This document shows, in pieces, positions 4,984-7,616 of a stretch of DNA of 7,616 nucleotides (the stretch's first letter is position 1; each line of letters begins with the position of its first letter). Source of the DNA: an uncultured Anaerolineaceae bacterium (lineage in GTDB: Bacteria; Chloroflexota; Anaerolineae; Promineifilales; Promineifilaceae); NCBI GenBank assembly GCA_937967805.1, contig CALBTC010000278.1, positions 1 to 7,616 on the forward strand. The letters run 5' to 3'. The notes beneath the pieces were generated by a model. That model was not told where the DNA came from, ran no database searches, and saw only the letters and a list, made by a program, of their open reading frames with translations. The position numbers and the translations under genes were made by a program.

Positions 4984-7299
4984 TATTTCCAGATTGGCAA
5001 AGCTGGCCGCCAACCGCTTCACGCCCACGTCGGCAAAAGCCACCGACACTTCTTCGTCGTTGCCCGTCAGCTTACTTTCGATGACGGTGCCTTCGCCAAA
5101 CTTGCTGTGGCGTACCTTTTGGCCCGACTTGTATTTCGCCTTCTGCGGGCCGGCCGGTTCCAGTTCGTCTTCTTCAGTGCGCGGTTTGGGCAAGCTGGCC
5201 CGGCGGCTGGTGGTCAGCGGTTGGTTGGCCGGGCTGGAGGTCGTTTCCCACGAATAGCTTTTCTGTCTGGTCCGGCTGGCGGGACGTGAACTGCTGCGCT
5301 GACTTGAAGATGAACCAGACGACCAGTTCCAACTGCTGGCCTGCTGGTAAGTTGCTTCGCGCCGCTGTGTGGCCGTGCCGCCTTCGGCCAGTTCCTGCGG
5401 AATTTCCCCCAAGAAGCGGGAGGGAATGGCCACTTCCGTTTCGCCAAAAAAGGTACGGCGGAAGGCGTGGGTGATGTACAAAATATCTCTGGCCCGGGTG
5501 ATGCCCACGTAAAAGAGACGCCGTTCCTCGGCCAGAGATTCGCTGTCTTCCATCGAGCGGCTGTGGGGTAAAACCCCATCCTCGAGCCCGGTGAGGAAGA
5601 CCACAGGGAACTCCAGCCCCTTGGCGGCGTGCAGCGTCAGCAGTGTGGTCGCTTTGGGGTCCTCTTCCAGATCGTCCGTCTCGGAAACAAGGGCCACCTG
5701 CTCCAGAAATTCGCTCAGGGTGAGTTCGCTGCCCATGAGGGCCACGCCGCGCAGCTCCATGACGTTGGCCCAGCGGTCCCGCGCTTCATCCACGTCTTTG
5801 GCGCTGTTTTCGATGTAGTCGCGGTACTCGGTTTGCTCCAGAATCAAGTCCAACAAGTCGCCCACCGTGGCTGAATCGCGCACGGTGAGCCAGGCGTTGA
5901 GCATGTTGCCAAAGTTGGACAGAGCGTTGAAGGCACGGCCGTTAAACGGATGCTGCGCGTCAGGATCGGTGGCCAACCGCACCACCGCCTCGCTGGGGGA
6001 GATGTTGTTAAAAAAAGCCCACTCTTCCAGCCCCTGCTGCGTTTTGGTTCCGATACCCCGCGTCGGCGTGTTGACGACTCTGGAAAAACTGACGGAATCC
6101 AGCGGATTGTGCACCAATCGCAGGTAAGCGATGACGTCTTTAACTTCGCGCCGCTTGTAAAATTGGGTGGCCCCGACCAGTTTGTAGGGCATATTGGCTC
6201 GGATGAATGCCTCTTCCAGCACGCGGGATTGGGCGTTGGTGCGGTACATCACCGCCATGTCGCCGGGCGAGTAGCCTTGCAGCCGCAAATTTTGAATCTG
6301 GCTCAGCACCACGTCGGCCTCTTCGCGCTCGTCGTACACTTCGCGCACCACAATTTTTTCGCCACCTTCGCGGGTGGTGAACAGCTCTTTGTGCACCCGG
6401 TTTTTGTTTTGCTTGATGACCGCTTTGGCCACGTCCAAAATAATCTGGGTAGAGCGGTAATTCTGCTCCAGCAAAATTAGTTGGGCATCCGGGTATGTCT
6501 CGCGGAATTTGTTGATATTGCGGTAGTCGGCCCCGCGCCATTTGTAGATGGATTGATCTGAATCGCCCACGGCAAAAATGTTGTGATTGGCGGCTGCCAA
6601 TCTTTGCAGCAGGCCATACTGCGCCGTGTTGGTGTCCTGGAACTCATCGACCAAAATGTGGCGGTAGCGCTCCTGGTACCTTTGCAGGACATCTGGCCGC
6701 TGGTCAAACAGCAAAACGGTGTTCATGAGCAGATCGTCAAAATCCATGCCGTTGTTGGCTTGCAGCACCTGCTGGTAGCGAGCGTAGACGCGCTTGGTCA
6801 CCTCGGCGATGTAGTTGGTGGCGGTGTACATCTCGGCGGTGATCAGCTCATTTTTGGCGTTGCTGATGCCGTTGAGCATCTTGTTGACGGGGAATTTTTT
6901 GTCGTCCAGGTTTAAATCTTTGAGGGCCTGTTTAACCACTTGCTGCTGATCGGCCGTATCAAAAATGACAAAATCCCGTTCGTATCCCTGCAAATTGTCG
7001 CTTTCCTGGCGCAGGATGCGGGCGCAGGTGGCGTGAAAGGTGCCCATTGTCAGGCCGCGGGGACGGCCGTCCAGCAGTTCCTCAATGCGCAGCCCCATTT
7101 CTCGCGCCGCCTTGTTGGTAAACGTCATGGCCATAATTTGCCACGGCGGCACGTTCATCTCGCGAATGAGATGGACAATACGGTGGGTGAGAACCCGCGT
7201 TTTGCCGCTGCCCGGCCCGGCCAGCACCAAAATAGGACCTTCTCCGGCGGTAACGGCCGTAATCTGTGCATCGTTCAATCCTTCAAGGTAAAAAGTCAT
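4978..7299 (-). CDS. pcrA: PcrA/UvrD-type superfamily 1A DNA helicase
   Basis: The 773-residue protein carries the SF1A 3'-5' helicase motifs in order: Q-motif region LNDAQITAV (8-16), Walker A AGPGSGKT (27-34), Ia TFTNKAA (59-65), Walker B DEFQDTN (218-224), III GDSDQSIYKWRGAD (245-258), IV QNYRST (279-284), V TLHAAKGLEF (555-564) and VI EERRLFYVGITRAR (591-604). UvrD and PcrA enzymes unwind DNA in nucleotide-excision and mismatch repair, restart stalled forks and strip RecA. The C-terminus (about 722-773, KYKSGQKVRHSKFGEGTV and onward) is the Tudor-like domain by which PcrA/UvrD contacts RNA polymerase. Between core and Tudor lies a low-complexity linker (about 640-720) rich in Ser, Thr, Arg and Gln. 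Length is normal for the family. The start at 7299 fits the family N-terminus; there is no Shine-Dalgarno sequence, but a promoter-like pair lies immediately upstream. PcrA and UvrD cannot be separated with certainty by eye. Confidence 0.95.
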   Translation of the reverse strand: MTFYLEGLNDAQITAVTAGEGPILVLAGPGSGKTRVLTHRIVHLIREMNVPPWQIMAMTFTNKAAREMGLRIEELLDGRPRGLTMGTFHATCARILRQESDNLQGYERDFVIFDTADQQQVVKQALKDLNLDDKKFPVNKMLNGISNAKNELITAEMYTATNYIAEVTKRVYARYQQVLQANNGMDFDDLLMNTVLLFDQRPDVLQRYQERYRHILVDEFQDTNTAQYGLLQRLAAANHNIFAVGDSDQSIYKWRGADYRNINKFRETYPDAQLILLEQNYRSTQIILDVAKAVIKQNKNRVHKELFTTREGGEKIVVREVYDEREEADVVLSQIQNLRLQGYSPGDMAVMYRTNAQSRVLEEAFIRANMPYKLVGATQFYKRREVKDVIAYLRLVHNPLDSVSFSRVVNTPTRGIGTKTQQGLEEWAFFNNISPSEAVVRLATDPDAQHPFNGRAFNALSNFGNMLNAWLTVRDSATVGDLLDLILEQTEYRDYIENSAKDVDEARDRWANVMELRGVALMGSELTLSEFLEQVALVSETDDLEEDPKATTLLTLHAAKGLEFPVVFLTGLEDGVLPHSRSMEDSESLAEERRLFYVGITRARDILYITHAFRRTFFGETEVAIPSRFLGEIPQELAEGGTATQRREATYQQASSWNWSSGSSSSQRSSSRPASRTRQKSYSWETTSSPANQPLTTSRRASLPKPRTEEDELEPAGPQKAKYKSGQKVRHSKFGEGTVIESKLTGNDEEVSVAFADVGVKRLAASFANLEII

Positions 7300-7305
7300 G
7301 AAGGT

Positions 7306-7334
7306 ATTGTAACGTGGTGGACGGACTCCGTCAT
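7306..7334 (-). promoter_or_regulatory. Promoter of the helicase gene
   Basis: On the minus strand ATGACG (7329-7334, 4 of 6 to the -35 consensus) and TACAAT (7306-7311, 5 of 6 to the -10 consensus) are 17 bases apart. The -10 box ends 6 bases before ATG 7299, so the message would begin at or next to the start codon. Confidence 0.45.
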
Positions 7335-7354
7335 CCCGGTTTTGGGTAGTCGGT

Positions 7355-7408
7355 GGTCAGTAAACGGTAATCAGTGACCGGACACCGATTACCGTTTACC
7401 GATTACCG
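7355..7408. repeat. 7-bp-periodic palindromic repeat upstream of pcrA
   Basis: Positions 7360-7399 form a 40-bp inverted repeat centred on CCGG (7378-7381): 13 perfect outer pairs (GTAAACGGTAATC with GATTACCGTTTAC) and only two mismatched pairs nearer the centre. The DNA also has a 7-base period: GGTCAGT, AAACGGT, AATCAGT on the left; ACCGATT, ACCGTTT, ACCGATT, ACCGGGC on the right. It begins 2-3 bases past the stop codon of the right-edge gene, so as RNA it could end that transcript, though no T-run follows. Confidence 0.75.
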
Positions 7409-7410
7409 GG

Positions 7411-7616
7411 CTATAGAACGAGCGTTTGCCGAATTGTACCGGCGCGGGGGTGAACGGCCGTAATCTCAACTTCTGTGCCCGGTTCGCCTTCAATCACCCA
7501 TTCCACCTTGGCCCGGTCGTCGGTGGGATCGCCGCTCCAGATGGGAGCGGTGCTTTTGTGGTCGCGCCCGGCCAGTTGGCCCAGCATCGTTTTAGGTTTG
7601 CCGGTGAGCAATTTAG
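7411..7616 (-). CDS. C-terminal end of a larger protein, possibly M14 peptidase
   Basis: The frame is open to the right edge (a Lys codon at 7612-7614 precedes the TTG at 7609-7611), so only about the last 68 residues of a longer gene are visible. The piece contains KVEWVIEGEPGTEVEITAV and ends HPRAGTIRQTLVL. The pattern Trp-Val-x-Gly-x-x-Gly followed by a beta strand, an Arg-Ala-Gly turn and a closing strand ending in Leu suggests a small C-terminal beta-sandwich. I associate similar tails with zinc carboxypeptidase-like (M14) proteins, but no zinc ligands or catalytic residues are in view, so this is a weak guess. One ACGGCCGT palindrome (7454-7461) encodes its Thr-Ala-Val. The stop codon TAG is at 7411-7413. 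The palindrome at 7355-7408 lies immediately downstream. Confidence 0.65.
   Translation of the reverse strand, partial: KLLTGKPKTMLGQLAGRDHKSTAPIWSGDPTDDRAKVEWVIEGEPGTEVEITAVHPRAGTIRQTLVL

Larger units (their letters stand above)
184..7461. repeat. Dispersed octamer palindrome ACGGCCGT, 16 copies
   Basis: Copies begin at 184, 614, 634, 1379, 2065, 2526, 2703, 3346, 3529, 3551, 4234, 4856, 5935, 7063, 7253 and 7454. Five further CGGCCG cores occur with other flanks (1110, 1932, 4323, 5151, 6951), two of them one base from the octamer. Flanking bases favour A before and T or A after, and G or GA further out. Fifteen copies are inside genes and one is in a hairpin. Ten encode Thr-Ala-Val, four Asn/Asp-Gly-Arg and one Glu-Arg-Pro, so all three frames are used. 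Confidence 0.9.

Noticed and set aside
6520..6567. Ser in helicase motif III (GDSDQSIY) as a damaging change
   Set aside because: This position is variable in the family (Ala, Asp or Ser occur); the flanking Asp, Gln and Arg residues are intact.
1312..7299. A defence system or single operon linking helicase, dodecin, methyltransferase and hydrolase
   Set aside because: The helicase is a standard PcrA/UvrD, the methyltransferase lacks DNA-methylase signatures such as a [DNS]PP[YFW] motif, gaps of 70-436 bp with repeats separate the genes, and at least three have their own promoter-like sites.
7355..7408. CRISPR array or tRNA-like structure
   Set aside because: The units are only 7 bases with no spacers, and no cloverleaf or CCA end can be drawn.
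184..7461. ACGGCCGT copies explained as a conserved Thr-Ala-Val protein motif
   Set aside because: Five coding copies use other frames (Asn/Asp-Gly-Arg, Glu-Arg-Pro) and one copy is intergenic, in unrelated proteins.

Overview
The window looks like ordinary chromosome from a free-living bacterium, most likely of the Chloroflexota (Anaerolineae/Caldilineae/Ardenticatenia side). This placement is inferred from three things: a DUF916-like surface protein with one C-terminal membrane anchor, a secreted hydrolase ending in the tail LYLPLVLQP, and abundant foldback repeats between genes. No rRNA or marker gene confirms it.

Layout. Two genes read rightward at the left end: the C-terminal part of a membrane-anchored DUF916-like protein (1-837) and a small stand-alone response-regulator receiver (893-1294). 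Everything after that reads leftward. In their own transcription order from the right edge these are: the end of a gene cut by the window (7411-7616, possibly an M14 peptidase tail), a PcrA/UvrD-type DNA helicase (4978-7299), a dodecin (4592-4801), a Methyltransf_32-like SAM methyltransferase (3264-4445), a four-helix membrane protein of unknown function (2420-2827) and a secreted SGNH-type hydrolase (1312-2349). The receiver and hydrolase genes converge with 17 bases between them. I see no rRNA, tRNA, CRISPR array, transposase or phage gene. The genes look like independent housekeeping or accessory units, not one pathway.

The most striking feature is not a gene. The palindrome ACGGCCGT occurs 16 times in 7.6 kb, where well under one copy is expected from base composition. 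It falls in six of the seven genes and in one intergenic hairpin. Inside genes it is read in all three codon frames (Thr-Ala-Val, Asn/Asp-Gly-Arg, Glu-Arg-Pro), so the conserved thing is the DNA word. This resembles the HIP1 palindrome of cyanobacteria, with a different sequence.

Every leftward gap longer than 100 bases also carries foldback or short-repeat DNA: nested inverted repeats at 3062-3244, an inverted repeat at 4476-4551, a hairpin at 4833-4889 beside a possible small insertion with 10-bp direct repeats at the pcrA stop codon, and a 7-bp-periodic palindrome at 7355-7408. Three leftward genes (hydrolase, membrane protein, helicase) have promoter-like -35/-10 pairs with the -10 box only 6-9 bases before the ATG and no Shine-Dalgarno sequence, suggesting leaderless mRNAs. 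The dodecin gene has a strong Shine-Dalgarno sequence instead.
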